Assembly (NCBI RefSeq): GCF_014649995.1
Contig: NZ_BMUC01000004.1
Span: 314,425-378,424, forward strand
DNA: 64,000 nucleotides
Direction: 5' to 3'
DNA from: Streptomyces griseoflavus
Lineage (GTDB): Bacteria; Actinomycetota; Actinomycetes; Streptomycetales; Streptomycetaceae
Shown here: piece by piece, positions 39,922-49,609 of the stretch
How the letters are laid out: every line of letters starts with the position of its first letter
How positions within the stretch are numbered: the first letter of the stretch is position 1
Notes under the pieces: model-generated
Seen by the model: only the letters and a program-made list of their open reading frames with translations
Databases searched by the model: none
What the model was told of the DNA's origin: nothing
Translations under genes and position numbers: made by a program

Positions 39922-42072
39922 ATGGACTCGACACGCGTGACGGAGCAGCCGACCTCCTTCGAACGCCCCCAGCCGGGCGTGGACCCCGTGGAGCCCTGCG
40001 GGGCGCTCCTGCCTGCCCCGCCACCGGCCCGCGTGCCGGGCACGGGGGCCGCCTTACCGGTACAGGGCCGCTCCGGCGGTGAGCCGCCCGCGTCCGGGGC
40101 CGCGTCCCCGGGCCCCTCGGGCGCCACGTCGCCGGGCACGGTGACGCCGGGCGGCACCGGGCAGGACCCCGCCGCCGCACCCGGATCGGAGCACTCCCAG
40201 CCGGGCGCCGGGCAGGGCGCCGGCCCGGACACGCACCGGCCGCGTCCCGCGCCCGAGGGCATCCCGGTGCAGCCCGCCGCGGGCCAGGGACGGACGGGGC
40301 AGGCGCCGGACGGCACGGAGCGCCGCAGCGGGCAGGTGACGCCGCCCGGGCGGCCGACGCCGATGCGGCGGGACGGGGACCGGCTGCGCTTCGTGGGCGC
40401 CGCCACCCGGCGGATCGCCCGCGGCATCGACCTGGACGAGATCGTGATGGGGCTGTGCCGGGCCACCGTGCCCACCTTCTCCGACGCGATCCTGGTCTAT
40501 CTGCGCGACCCGCTGCCGGTCGGCGACGAGCGGCCCACCGGCCCGCTGGTGCTGCGGCTGCGCCGCACCGACCGGATCCCGGCCGAACGGGACACCGAGG
40601 GCGGCTTCATGCCGGTCGCCGCGCCGCCGGAGCCGTCCGAGCTGGACTCGGTCGGCGAGGAGCTGTGCACGGTGCGGCCCGGCAGCGCGCTCGCCGAGGT
40701 GCTGCGCGGTGTGCGTCCGGTGTTCACGGACGCGCCCGCCGCGCGGGCCGCGCTGCCCGAACTCCTCGGCGAGGACGGCGCGTCGGCCGTCCCGGACGGG
40801 CAGCGGGCGATCCTCGCGCCGCTGCGCGGCCGGCGCCGGGTGATCGGCGCGGCGCTGTTCCTGCGCCGCCCGGAACGCATCCCCTTCGAGGCCGACGACC
40901 TGCTGGTCGCGGCGCAGCTCGCCACGCACAGCGCCCTCGGCATCGACAAGGCGGTGCTGTACGGGCGGGAGGCGTACATCGCGGACGAGCTCCAGCGCAC
41001 GATGCTGCCGGAGACCCTGCCGCGCTGCACCGGCGTACGGCTGGCGTCGCGGTACCTGCCGGCCGCGGAGACCGCGCGGGTCGGCGGCGACTGGTACGAC
41101 GCGATCCCGCTGCCGGGCAGCCGGGTGGCGCTGGTGGTCGGCGACGTGATGGGGCACTCCATGACGTCGGCGGCGATCATGGGCCAGCTGCGCACCACCG
41201 CGCAGACCCTGGCCGGGCTCGACCTGCCCCCGCAGGAGGTGCTGCACCACCTCGACGAGCAGGCGCAGCGGCTCGGCGTGGACCGCATGGCGACCTGCCT
41301 GTACGCGGTGTACGACCCGGTATCGCACCGGATCACCATCGCCAACGCCGGTCATCCGCCGCCGATCCTGCTGGAGCTGGGCGGCCGGGCGGAGGTGCTG
41401 CGGGTGCCCGCGGGCGCGCCGATCGGTGTGGGCGGGGTGGACTTCGAGGCCGTGGAGCTGGAGGCGCCCGCCGGGGCGACCCTGCTGCTCTACACCGACG
41501 GCCTGGTGGAGTCCCGGCTGCGGGACGTGTGGACGGGCATCGAGCAGCTGCGGGAGAAGCTCGCCGCGACCGCCCAGCTGACCGGCCCGGACCATCCGCC
41601 GCCGCTGGAGGCGCTGTGCGACGAGGTGCTCGACATGCTCGGCCCGGGCGACCGGGACGACGACATCGCGCTGCTCGCCGCCCGTTTCGACGGGATCGCG
41701 CCGACCGACGTGGCGTACTGGTTCCTGGAGCCGGAGGACGCGGCCCCCGGCCGGGCCCGCCGCCTGGCCCGGCGGGCGCTGACCCGCTGGGGCATGGAGG
41801 AGCTGAGCGACTCGGTGGAGCTGCTGGTCAGCGAGGTGGTGACGAACGCGGTGCGGTACGCCACCCGGCCGGTCACGCTGCGGCTGCTGCGCACGGACGT
41901 GCTGCGCTGCGAGGTCGGTGACGACGTGCCGCAGCTCCCGCGGCTGCGGCAGGCGCGCGCCACGGACGAGGGCGGGCGCGGGCTGTACCTGGTGAACCGG
42001 CTGGCCCGGCGCTGGGGCGCGACCCGGCTGAGCACGGGCAAGGTGGTGTGGTTCGAGCTGAACCACGGCTGA
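39922..42072 (+). CDS. GAF-PP2C(SpoIIE)-HATPase signalling phosphatase
   Basis: 716 residues. The first 140 are Pro/Gly-rich and disordered; a GAF-like domain about 145-330 (RFVGAATRRIARGIDLDEIV); SpoIIE-type PP2C 355-565 with GGDWYDAIPL, GDVMGHS, IANAGHPP, LYTDGLVESR and RDDDIALL (metal ligands intact); HATPase 590-715 with ELLVSEVVTNAVRYA and DEGGRGLYLV. Same domain order as the C-terminal part of the protein at 3134. Likely controls an anti-sigma antagonist. ATG 39922 chosen, GTG 39937 possible. Ends before a very strong terminator. Confidence 0.9.
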   Translation: MDSTRVTEQPTSFERPQPGVDPVEPCGALLPAPPPARVPGTGAALPVQGRSGGEPPASGAASPGPSGATSPGTVTPGGTGQDPAAAPGSEHSQPGAGQGAGPDTHRPRPAPEGIPVQPAAGQGRTGQAPDGTERRSGQVTPPGRPTPMRRDGDRLRFVGAATRRIARGIDLDEIVMGLCRATVPTFSDAILVYLRDPLPVGDERPTGPLVLRLRRTDRIPAERDTEGGFMPVAAPPEPSELDSVGEELCTVRPGSALAEVLRGVRPVFTDAPAARAALPELLGEDGASAVPDGQRAILAPLRGRRRVIGAALFLRRPERIPFEADDLLVAAQLATHSALGIDKAVLYGREAYIADELQRTMLPETLPRCTGVRLASRYLPAAETARVGGDWYDAIPLPGSRVALVVGDVMGHSMTSAAIMGQLRTTAQTLAGLDLPPQEVLHHLDEQAQRLGVDRMATCLYAVYDPVSHRITIANAGHPPPILLELGGRAEVLRVPAGAPIGVGGVDFEAVELEAPAGATLLLYTDGLVESRLRDVWTGIEQLREKLAATAQLTGPDHPPPLEALCDEVLDMLGPGDRDDDIALLAARFDGIAPTDVAYWFLEPEDAAPGRARRLARRALTRWGMEELSDSVELLVSEVVTNAVRYATRPVTLRLLRTDVLRCEVGDDVPQLPRLRQARATDEGGRGLYLVNRLARRWGATRLSTGKVVWFELNHG

Positions 42073-42106
42073 ACCACGGCTGAGCCGCCGCGTACGGCCC
42101 GCTCAC

Positions 42107-42150
42107 GCCGCGAGGGGCGCCCGGTGCGGTCACCGGGCGCCCCTCGCGGC
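42107..42150. terminator. 20-bp hairpin between convergent genes
   Basis: 42107-42126 and 42131-42150 form a perfect 20-bp stem with a four-base CGGT loop, between the phosphatase gene and the PBP gene. Bidirectional. Confidence 0.95.
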
Positions 42151-42164
42151 TTCGTCCCGCGGGT

Positions 42165-44456
42165 CTACTGGCTGCCGTCCGACTGCGGGTCGTCCGGGTC
42201 GCCCGGGATGCCGAAGGTCGGCGAGCCCGTGGGGGGCGTCTTCGTCGGCGGGGCGGACGTCGGCGGCTCGGAGGTCGGCGGCTCGGACGTCGGCGGGGCG
42301 GACGAGGTCTCGGGCGGGGCCTCGGTGGTGGGTGCCTGGGTCGTCGGCTCCTGGCTCGGGGTGGCCGAGGGCGACGTGGTGGCCGACGGCGTGCGGGTCG
42401 GCCGTACGGCGGCGCCCTGGTCGGTGTCCAGGTCGAACCTGCTGACCTCGTCCATCACGCCGAAGGTGTACGCGGCCCAGATCTCGGCGGGGAAGCCGCC
42501 GCCGTTGACGCGGTACTCGACACCGCCCGCCTTGTACATCGGCACCTGGCTGTGGTTCTTGGCGTCCTCGCCGAACAGGCCGACCGAGGTGACCAGCTCG
42601 GGGGTGAAGCCGGTGAACCAGGCCGACTTGTTGTTGTCGGACGTGCCCGTCTTCCCGGCGACCTGCTGGCCGCCCCGCAGCGGGTTCTCCCGCACGGACC
42701 GCCTGGCCGTACCGTCGTCGACCACGCCGGTGAGCACGGAGGTCACCGTGTCGGCGGCCGCCCGGCTGATGACCTGCTCGCCGACCGGGTCGGCGAACTC
42801 GACACTGCGGCTGTTGTGCTCGACCGACTTCACGACGGCCGGGGTGACCTTCTTGCCGTGGTTGGCGAGGGTGGCGTAGACGCCCGCCATCTCCAGCGGG
42901 CTGGCGCCCATGCTGCCCAGGGTCTGCGCGGGGACGGCCTCGACGCCCTCGGTGTCCATGCCGAGATCGCCCGCGACCTTCACCACCTCGGTCATGCCGA
43001 CGTCGATGCCCATCTGCGCGAAGACCGAGTTGACGGACTTGTTCATCGCCTCCTGGACGGTGACGTCGCCGTAGTCGACGTCGTCCTCGTTGGGGGGCGC
43101 GAAGCCGACCTTGCGGTCGCCGTCCCTCACGGGGCGCTTGCTGGTGCCGTCGTAGATCGTGTCGGCCCCGATCGGCACGCCGCCCTGGGTCTCGGCGCCC
43201 TGGTCCACGGCGGCGGCGAGGATGACCGGCTTGAAGGTGGAGGCCGGCTGGTAGTCGTCGCGGGTGGCGTTGTTGGTGAAGTGCTTGACGTAGTCCACGC
43301 CGCCGTACATCGCCACGACCGCGCCCGTCTTCGGGTCCACGGAGACGGCACCGGCCTGGACGTCGGCGTCGACGTCGCGCTCGTCCGGGTCGAGCCTGCT
43401 GGTCAGCTTGGCCTTGACCGCCTTCTCCAGCGCGGCCTGCTTCTTCTTGTCGACGTTGAGCGTGATGGTGTAGCCGCCGAGGTCCAGCAGGGCGTCGGCC
43501 TGCTTCACGTCCTCGGCGATGCCCTGCTCGACGAACTGCCGCTTGACCGCGTTGTTGGCGGCCTCCACCAGGTAACCGGTCTGGCCCTCCATGCCGGGGG
43601 CGGCCTTCGGCTCCTCGGGGACGGGGAACTCCATGGCCCGGCGGTCGCCGGCGCCCAGCCACTTCTGCTCGACCATGTTGTCCAGGACGTAGTTCCAGCG
43701 CTCCTGGACGAGCTTCTTGCCGGTCTCGCCGGCGACCGCCCAGTCGTACTGGCTGGGCGCCTGGAGCAGCGCGGCGAGGTACGCGCCCTGCTCGACCGTC
43801 AGGTCCTCGGCGTCGACGCGGTAGTAGGCCTGCGCGGCGGCCTGGATCCCGTAGGCGCCGCGGCCGTAGTAGCTGGTGTTGATGTAGCCGGCAAGGATGT
43901 AGTCCTTCGACTTCTCCCGGTCCAGCTTCAGGGAGATGACCACTTCCTTCATCTTGCGCGTGACGGTCTGTTCCTGCGACAGGTAGTAGTTCTTGACGTA
44001 CTGCTGGGTGATCGTCGAACCGCCCTGGGCGCCCTTGCCGGAGAGCGTGTTGAGCACTCCGCGCGCGGTGCCCTTGATGTCGACGCCGGAGTCCTTGTAG
44101 AAGGTCTTGTTCTCGGCGGCGACGAAGGTGCGCTGGACGTCCTTGGGGACCCGGGCGAGGTCGACGATCTCGCGGTTGAAGCCGCTGCGGGCCATGACCG
44201 AGCCGTCGCTGTACCGGTAGACGTTGCCCTGCGACTCCGCCTCGGCGTTCCCCTCGGGTATGTCGATCATCATGTACAGCACGATGAAGGCGCCCATGCC
44301 GAGCAGGCAGAGGCCGAAGAAGGTGCCGACGATCTTCTTCCAGGTGAAGAGCCGGCGTATGCCGGTGCGGCCGGTCGCACCCGACGAGCTGCGGCCCGTG
44401 GGTGCCGCACGGCGCCCGCCGCGCTGTCGTGCGCGTCTTTCTTCCGCTCGTCCCAT
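42165..44456 (-). CDS. Class A penicillin-binding protein
   Basis: 763 residues. Cytoplasmic basic N-terminus, transmembrane helix about 38-60 (IVGTFFGLCLLGMGAFIVLY), glycosyltransferase 51 domain about 80-250 (AAENKTFYKDSGVD with the catalytic Glu, GGSTITQQYVKN, GRGAYGIQAAAQAYY), transpeptidase about 340-690 with SxxK as PASTFKP, SxN as NKSVNS and KTG as AGKTGTSD. The tail is Thr/Pro/Ser-rich with PPTSEPPTSEPPTSAPPT. Makes and cross-links peptidoglycan. ATG 44456 has GGAGCG nine bases upstream. Confidence 0.95.
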   Translation of the reverse strand: MGRAEERRARQRGGRRAAPTGRSSSGATGRTGIRRLFTWKKIVGTFFGLCLLGMGAFIVLYMMIDIPEGNAEAESQGNVYRYSDGSVMARSGFNREIVDLARVPKDVQRTFVAAENKTFYKDSGVDIKGTARGVLNTLSGKGAQGGSTITQQYVKNYYLSQEQTVTRKMKEVVISLKLDREKSKDYILAGYINTSYYGRGAYGIQAAAQAYYRVDAEDLTVEQGAYLAALLQAPSQYDWAVAGETGKKLVQERWNYVLDNMVEQKWLGAGDRRAMEFPVPEEPKAAPGMEGQTGYLVEAANNAVKRQFVEQGIAEDVKQADALLDLGGYTITLNVDKKKQAALEKAVKAKLTSRLDPDERDVDADVQAGAVSVDPKTGAVVAMYGGVDYVKHFTNNATRDDYQPASTFKPVILAAAVDQGAETQGGVPIGADTIYDGTSKRPVRDGDRKVGFAPPNEDDVDYGDVTVQEAMNKSVNSVFAQMGIDVGMTEVVKVAGDLGMDTEGVEAVPAQTLGSMGASPLEMAGVYATLANHGKKVTPAVVKSVEHNSRSVEFADPVGEQVISRAAADTVTSVLTGVVDDGTARRSVRENPLRGGQQVAGKTGTSDNNKSAWFTGFTPELVTSVGLFGEDAKNHSQVPMYKAGGVEYRVNGGGFPAEIWAAYTFGVMDEVSRFDLDTDQGAAVRPTRTPSATTSPSATPSQEPTTQAPTTEAPPETSSAPPTSEPPTSEPPTSAPPTKTPPTGSPTFGIPGDPDDPQSDGSQ

Positions 44457-44647
44457 ACGCCCGTTCGCTCCGCTTCGTTCATGTGTGCTCGACCGCCACA
44501 CAGGTTCGCCGCTCAGGTCAGCTCAGAAAGCTAACACCGGGAGCTATGACAAAGGGCTGCTGATCCGGTCGTTACGGACGTGACAATCAGCACCCGCCCC
44601 GAAGGAACCGACGTGCGAGAGGCGCGCGAGGTTGCCGTGATGAGGTA

Positions 44648-44661
44648 AAGTGATATCACTT
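44648..44661. promoter_or_regulatory. 14-bp perfect palindrome ahead of SPFH gene
   Basis: AAGTGATATCACTT is perfectly self-complementary, A/T-rich in a very G/C-rich setting and 66 bases before the SPFH start, in promoter position. The operon encodes a small ribbon-helix-helix protein, a type that binds such dyads, so it is a candidate ligand. Confidence 0.7.
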
Positions 44662-44726
44662 AGATAGACAGGCGCTAGCCGGGCGGAACCCCGTCCGGGG
44701 GCGCCCGGAGGAACGGGGGATCACCC

Positions 44727-45662
44727 ATGCCCATGGACGACACGCAGGTCACGGCCGATGTGCCGGAGATGCCGGCCCCGCGCGTGCGGGAGGTCCAGGC
44801 GCACAGCATCGGCGGCGGACTGGCACTGGTCCTCGGACTGGTCGGGCTGCTCATCGGCACGGCGCTGATCGTCACCGCCACGGCGGTCGCCGCGACCGGC
44901 GCCAAGGCCGCCCTGATCACCGGCGGCGTCCTGATCGCGCTCGCCGCGTTCCTCGCGATGTGCGGACTGAACATGGTGGCGCCGGGCGAGGCCCGGGTGG
45001 TGCAGCTCTTCGGCCGCTACCGGGGCACGATCCGCGAGGACGGCCTGCGCTGGGTGAACCCCTTCACCACCCGCGCCAAGATCTCCACGCGGGTCCGCAA
45101 CCACGAGACCGCCGTCCTGAAGGTGAACGACGCCTACGGCAACCCCATCGAACTGGCCGCCGTCGTGGTGTGGCGGGTCGAGGACACCGCGCAGGCCACC
45201 TTCGAGGTGGACGACTACGTCGAGTTCGTCTCCACGCAGACCGAGGCGGCCGTGCGGCACATCGCCATCGAGTACCCCTACGACGCCCACGACGAGGACG
45301 GCCTGTCGCTGCGCGGCAACGCCGAGGAGATCACCGAGAAGCTCGCCGTCGAACTGCGCGCACGGGTGGACGCGGCCGGCGTACAGATCATCGAGTCCCG
45401 CTTCACCCACCTCGCCTACGCGCCCGAGATCGCCTCGGCGATGCTCCAGCGGCAGCAGGCCGGCGCGGTCGTGGCGGCGCGGCAGCAGATCGTGGAGGGC
45501 GCCGTGGGCATGGTGGAGACGGCCCTGGCCCGGATACAGGAGCAGGACATCGTGGAGCTCGACCCGGAACGGAAGGCGGCGATGGTGTCCAACCTGATGG
45601 TGGTGCTGTGCGGGGACCGCTCGGCGCAGCCGGTCCTCAACACCGGGACGCTCTACCAGTGA
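44727..45662 (+). CDS. SPFH/band-7 domain membrane protein
   Basis: 311 residues. Two transmembrane helices at about 28-85 ([21 protein letters not shown] and [16 protein letters not shown]), then an SPFH domain from about 90 ([30 protein letters not shown]) to 255, and a helical end with [24 protein letters not shown] proteins scaffold membrane microdomains and protease or stress complexes. Its stop overlaps the next start as GTGA. Confidence 0.9.
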   Translation: MPMDDTQVTADVPEMPAPRVREVQAHSIGGGLALVLGLVGLLIGTALIVTATAVAATGAKAALITGGVLIALAAFLAMCGLNMVAPGEARVVQLFGRYRGTIREDGLRWVNPFTTRAKISTRVRNHETAVLKVNDAYGNPIELAAVVVWRVEDTAQATFEVDDYVEFVSTQTEAAVRHIAIEYPYDAHDEDGLSLRGNAEEITEKLAVELRARVDAAGVQIIESRFTHLAYAPEIASAMLQRQQAGAVVAARQQIVEGAVGMVETALARIQEQDIVELDPERKAAMVSNLMVVLCGDRSAQPVLNTGTLYQ

Positions 45663-45913
45663 CGGCCCCGTCCGGGGGCCCGGCCCCCCAGGGCCGGCCG
45701 CGGCGCAAACAGGTGCTGCTGCGGCTCGACCCGTCGGTGTACGAGGCGCTGGCGCGCTGGGCGAACGACGATCTGCGCTCGGCCAACGCGCAGATCGAGT
45801 TCCTGCTGCGGCGGGCCCTCGCCGAGGCGGGCCGGCTGCCCGGCGAGGCCGGGCCGCTGCCCCGCCGCGGCCGTCCGCCCGGGGGCTCCACCCCCGGACC
45901 CCCGCCCACCTGA
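45659..45913 (+). CDS. Small ribbon-helix-helix (Arc-type) protein
   Basis: 84 residues, GTG in the overlap GTGA with the SPFH stop codon. RRKQVLLRLDPSVYEALARW and NAQIEFLLRRALAEAG form the strand-helix-helix of Arc/MetJ-type DNA-binding proteins; the tail is Pro/Gly-rich. As it is translationally coupled to the SPFH gene, it is likely to regulate it through the palindrome at 44648 (inferred). No toxin partner is visible. Confidence 0.75.
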   Translation: MTAPSGGPAPQGRPRRKQVLLRLDPSVYEALARWANDDLRSANAQIEFLLRRALAEAGRLPGEAGPLPRRGRPPGGSTPGPPPT

Positions 45914-45998
45914 ACGGCCGTACCCGGCCCGGTGGCAGAACCGTGACAATCGGCCCCCACCTGGGGGTTCGTACACCCTGCGGCGCTCTGCACACCCG

Positions 45999-46021
45999 GT
46001 GTATACACGGTGCGTATACAC
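45999..46021. promoter_or_regulatory. Tandem GTGTATACAC dyads ahead of PadR gene
   Basis: GTGTATACAC (45999-46008, perfect palindrome) and GCGTATACAC (46012-46021) are 13 bases apart, with GTGTGTAG next to them. They are 20-42 bases upstream of the PadR start, so they overlap its promoter. The most direct reading is a PadR autoregulatory operator. Confidence 0.65.
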
Positions 46022-46040
46022 GGTGTGTAGAGTGCTCGGT

Positions 46041-46565
46041 ATGTCCATCGGTCACACCCTCCTGGGGCTCCTGGAGTCCGGCCCGCGCCATGGTTACGAC
46101 CTGAAGCGGGCCTTCGACGAGAAGTTCGGTCACGACCGGCCGCTCCACTACGGCCAGGTCTATTCGACGATGTCCCGCCTGCTGAAGAACGGACTGGTCG
46201 AGGTCGACGGCATCGAGGCCGGCGGCGGCCCCGAGCGCAAGCGGTACGCCATCACCGAGGCCGGCATCACCGATGTCGAGCGCTGGCTCGCCACGCCGGA
46301 GAAGCCCGAGCCGTACCTCCAGTCGACCCTCTACACCAAGGTCGTCCTGGCGCTGCTCACCAGCCGTGACGCCGCCGACGTCCTCGACACGCAGCGCTCG
46401 GAGCATCTGCGCAGCATGCGGATCCTCACCGACCGCAAGCGCAAGGGTGATCTCGCCGACCAGCTCATCTGCGACCACGCCCTCTTCCACCTCGAGGCCG
46501 ACCTGCGCTGGCTGGAGCTGACCGCGGCGCGTCTCGACAAGCTCCGTGAGGCGGTGGCCCGATGA
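46041..46565 (+). CDS. PadR family regulator
   Basis: 174 residues. N-terminal winged helix (HTLLGLLESGPRHGYDLKRA, YGQVYSTMSRLLKNGLVE, RKRYAITEAG) and a C-terminal helical dimerisation domain of the PadR s2 type. First gene of a three-gene operon; overlaps the ABC ATPase gene by ATGA. PadR proteins often control the ABC transporter encoded beside them in response to a drug or lipid. Confidence 0.92.
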   Translation: MSIGHTLLGLLESGPRHGYDLKRAFDEKFGHDRPLHYGQVYSTMSRLLKNGLVEVDGIEAGGGPERKRYAITEAGITDVERWLATPEKPEPYLQSTLYTKVVLALLTSRDAADVLDTQRSEHLRSMRILTDRKRKGDLADQLICDHALFHLEADLRWLELTAARLDKLREAVAR

Positions 46566-47257
46566 CCACGACCCCTCCCCCCGGCTCCCTGCTCGTCGCC
46601 CGGGACCTGCGCAAGGTCTACGGCCCGACGACCGCGCTCGACGGCGCCGGCTTCTCCATCCACCCCGGCGAGGTCGTGGCCGTGATGGGGCCCTCCGGTT
46701 CGGGCAAGTCGACGCTGCTGCACTGCCTCGCCGGGATCGTCACCCCCGACTCCGGGTCGATCATGTACGACGGGCGCGAGCTGACCGAGATGAGCGACGG
46801 CGAGCGCAGCGCGCTCAGGCGCTCGGAGTTCGGCTTCGTCTTCCAGTTCGGGCAGCTCGTGCCGGAACTCACCTGCGTGGAGAACGTCGCCCTGCCGATG
46901 CGGCTGAACGGCACGCCCCGCAAGGAGGCCGAGCGGGCCGCGCTGACCTGGATGGAGCGCCTGGAGGTCGACGACGTCCGCGGGAAGCGCCCCGGCGAGG
47001 TGTCCGGCGGCCAGGGCCAGCGGGTCGCCGTGGCCCGGGCCCTGGTCACCGGCCCGCGGCTGCTGTTCGCCGACGAGCCGACCGGCGCCCTGGACTCCCT
47101 CAACGGCGAGCGGGTGATGGAGCTGCTCACCGACGCCGCCCGGTCCTCCAACGCCGCCGTCGTCCTCGTCACGCACGAGGCGCGGGTGGCCGCGTACTCC
47201 GACCGCGAGATCGTCGTGCGCGACGGCAGGTCCCGGGACATGGAGCGCGTCGTATGA
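46562..47257 (+). CDS. ABC transporter ATP-binding protein (LolD/MacB type)
   Basis: 231 residues. Walker A GPSGSGKST (about 41-49), Q loop VFQFGQLVPELT, signature VSGGQGQRVAVARAL, Walker B LLFADEPTGALDS and switch His in LVTHEARVAAYS. Works with the FtsX-like permease that follows by ATGA overlap. These ABC systems act as mechanotransmitters or export peptides and lipids. Confidence 0.95.
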   Translation: MTTTPPPGSLLVARDLRKVYGPTTALDGAGFSIHPGEVVAVMGPSGSGKSTLLHCLAGIVTPDSGSIMYDGRELTEMSDGERSALRRSEFGFVFQFGQLVPELTCVENVALPMRLNGTPRKEAERAALTWMERLEVDDVRGKRPGEVSGGQGQRVAVARALVTGPRLLFADEPTGALDSLNGERVMELLTDAARSSNAAVVLVTHEARVAAYSDREIVVRDGRSRDMERVV

Positions 47258-49587
47258 GTGCCGCTCAGTGGGCGCGGGACCTCGGCATGGGTCTGCGCTT
47301 CGCCTTCGCCGGGGGGCGCGAGGGCTGGACCCGTGCCCTGCTCACCGCGGTCGGTGTCGGGCTGGGCGTGGCGCTGCTGCTGCTCACCACGGCCCTGCCC
47401 GGTGCGCTGGCGGAGCGGGACCGGCGGGGGGAGGCCCGCCTCAACTTCACCTACGGCGAGCAGATCGAGCGGGCCGGCGACACCCTGGTGACCGCGGACA
47501 CCGACACGGAGTTCGGCGGCCGGGACATCCGCGGCAGGCTGCTGGAGCCGGAGGGCGACAAGGCCCCGGTGCCGCCCGGCCTGCGGGAGTTCCCCGCGCG
47601 GGGCGACATGGTGGTCTCCCCCGCGCTGAAGGAACTCCTCGGCTCGGGTGACGGCGCGCTGCTGCGGGAGCGGCTGCCGTACGACATCGTGGGGACGATC
47701 GGCGAGCAGGGACTGATCGGGTCGCAGGAGCTGGCCTACTACGCGGGCGCCGAGGGCCTCGCGGACCGGGTCGGCGACGGAATGGTGGGCCGCATCGACT
47801 CCTTCGGGGACCCCAACCCCACGGAGGAGGAGATGGACCCGGTCCTCATGCTCCTCATCCTGGTCGTCTTCGTGGTGCTGCTGATGCCGGTCGCCGTGTT
47901 CATCGCCGCCGCCGTGCGGTTCGGCGGCGAGCGGCGCGACCGCAGGCTGGCCGCGCTGCGGCTGGTCGGCTCCGACGGCGGCATGACCCGGCGGATCGCC
48001 GCGGGCGAGGCGCTCGGCGGGGCCCTGCTGGGACTGGTGTTCGGCACCGGTTTCTTCCTGGCGGGGCGTGAGTTCGCGGCGTCCGTCGAGGTGTTCCGCA
48101 TCAGTGTCTTCCCCAGCTATCTGAACCCCTCGCCGCTGCTGGCGCTGCTGGTCGCGGTGGCGGTCCCGGGGGCCGCGGTGCTGGTGACCCTGCTGACGCT
48201 GCGCGGGGTGGTCATCGAGCCGCTGGGCGTGGTGCGCACGGCGCGGCCGGCCCGCCGCCGGCTGTGGTGGCGGCTGCTGTTCCCGCTGGCCGGCGTCATC
48301 ATGCTCGTCCCCATGCTCGGCCAGGGCAGGGAGAACGGCGAGTTCAACGGGTACCTGGTCACCGGCGGTGTCATCTGCCTGCTCGTCGGCGTCACCGCGC
48401 TGCTGCCGTGGTTCGTGGAGACGGTCGTCGCCCGGCTCGGCACGGGCAGCGTGTCCTGGCAACTGGCCGTGCGGCGGTTGCAGTTGAGCAGCGGCACGGC
48501 GGCACGCATGGTCAACGGCATCGCGGTGGCCGTGGCCGGCGCCATCGCCCTGCAGATGCTGTTCGCCGGCGTGGAGGACGACTACACCAAGGAGACCGGC
48601 TTCGACGTGACGCTGGCGCAGATGCAGGTCCGGGTGCCGGACGGCACCGAGATCGCCGCCGCCACGACGAGGCTCGAGAAGACCGAGGGCGTCCGCAAGG
48701 TCTACCCGCTGTCCGAGGGGTACTTCGCCGACCGCCCGTACACGGAGGAACCGCAGCGCAACGCCCAGCTGACCGTCGGCGACTGCGCGACCCTGCGCGA
48801 GGTGGCGAAGCTGCCCTCGTGCGCGGACGGCGACGTGTTCGCGGTCCGGGGCGGCGAGTACGACACCGACACGCCGTCGCTGAGCAGGCCGGGTCAGAAG
48901 CTGTACGCGGAGGTCTCGTCCTCCGGCGAGGAGCTGACGGAGGTCGCGTGGACCGTCCCCGAGGCGTTGAAGGAGGCCGACTCCGTCGAGGACCCGACCG
49001 GGACGAAGCGCGGCGGTTTCCTGCTGACGCCGGGGGCGATGCCCGACGACCTGGCCGGAGCGGTCTCCGGCCAGCTGTACCTGGCGATCGACGACTCGGT
49101 GCCGCACGCCCGTGAGCACGTGCGCAACACGGCGGCCGCGATCGACCCGTTGTCCTCTCCGATGACGTGGTCGGCGACCGAGCGGACCGAGCGCTTCGAC
49201 AGCATCCGCACGGGCCTGTTCGTCGGCGCCGCCGCCGTCCTGGCGCTGATCGGGGCGAGCCTGCTGGTCTCCCAGCTGGAGCAGCTGCGCGAACGCCGCA
49301 AGCTGCTGTCCGCCCTGGTGGCCTTCGGCACCCGGCGGCGCACGCTGAGCCTGTCGGTGCTGTGGCAGACGGCCGTCCCGATCGGCCTGGGCCTGCTGCT
49401 GGCCTCGGTCGTCGGCATCACCCTGGGCGCCGTGCTGCTGCGGATGACCTCCACACCGGTCGGTGTGGACTGGGCGAGCGTCCTGCAGATGACCGGCATC
49501 GGCGCGGGCGTCGTCCTCGTGGTGACCCTGCTGAGCATGCCCCCGCTGCTGCGCATGATGCGCCCGGACGGGCTGCGCACGGAGTAG
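47254..49587 (+). CDS. FtsX/MacB-like ABC permease
   Basis: 777 residues with ATG at 47254 in ATGA overlap. Helices at about 27-50, then an extracellular domain (60-205), a cluster of three (about 205-330), two in the middle (350-410, 425-440), a second extracellular domain (about 450-640) and three at the end (650-770). The two FtsX-type blocks RRDRRLAALRLVGSDGG and RERRKLLSALVAFGTRRR are the cytoplasmic coupling loops. The long duplicate layout is that of lipoprotein or peptide ABC permeases. Confidence 0.92.
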   Translation: MSAAQWARDLGMGLRFAFAGGREGWTRALLTAVGVGLGVALLLLTTALPGALAERDRRGEARLNFTYGEQIERAGDTLVTADTDTEFGGRDIRGRLLEPEGDKAPVPPGLREFPARGDMVVSPALKELLGSGDGALLRERLPYDIVGTIGEQGLIGSQELAYYAGAEGLADRVGDGMVGRIDSFGDPNPTEEEMDPVLMLLILVVFVVLLMPVAVFIAAAVRFGGERRDRRLAALRLVGSDGGMTRRIAAGEALGGALLGLVFGTGFFLAGREFAASVEVFRISVFPSYLNPSPLLALLVAVAVPGAAVLVTLLTLRGVVIEPLGVVRTARPARRRLWWRLLFPLAGVIMLVPMLGQGRENGEFNGYLVTGGVICLLVGVTALLPWFVETVVARLGTGSVSWQLAVRRLQLSSGTAARMVNGIAVAVAGAIALQMLFAGVEDDYTKETGFDVTLAQMQVRVPDGTEIAAATTRLEKTEGVRKVYPLSEGYFADRPYTEEPQRNAQLTVGDCATLREVAKLPSCADGDVFAVRGGEYDTDTPSLSRPGQKLYAEVSSSGEELTEVAWTVPEALKEADSVEDPTGTKRGGFLLTPGAMPDDLAGAVSGQLYLAIDDSVPHAREHVRNTAAAIDPLSSPMTWSATERTERFDSIRTGLFVGAAAVLALIGASLLVSQLEQLRERRKLLSALVAFGTRRRTLSLSVLWQTAVPIGLGLLLASVVGITLGAVLLRMTSTPVGVDWASVLQMTGIGAGVVLVVTLLSMPPLLRMMRPDGLRTE

Positions 49588-49609
49588 GTCCGGTGCGGAC
49601 CGCGGGCGT

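Noticed and set aside
45659-45913. Antitoxin of a toxin-antitoxin pair
   Set aside because: The protein is ribbon-helix-helix like, but neither neighbour (SPFH, PadR) is a toxin.
46546-47253. N-terminal extension of the permease frame through the ABC ATPase
   Set aside because: Arg/Pro-rich out-of-frame reading of the ATPase gene; ATG 47254 in ATGA overlap is the start.
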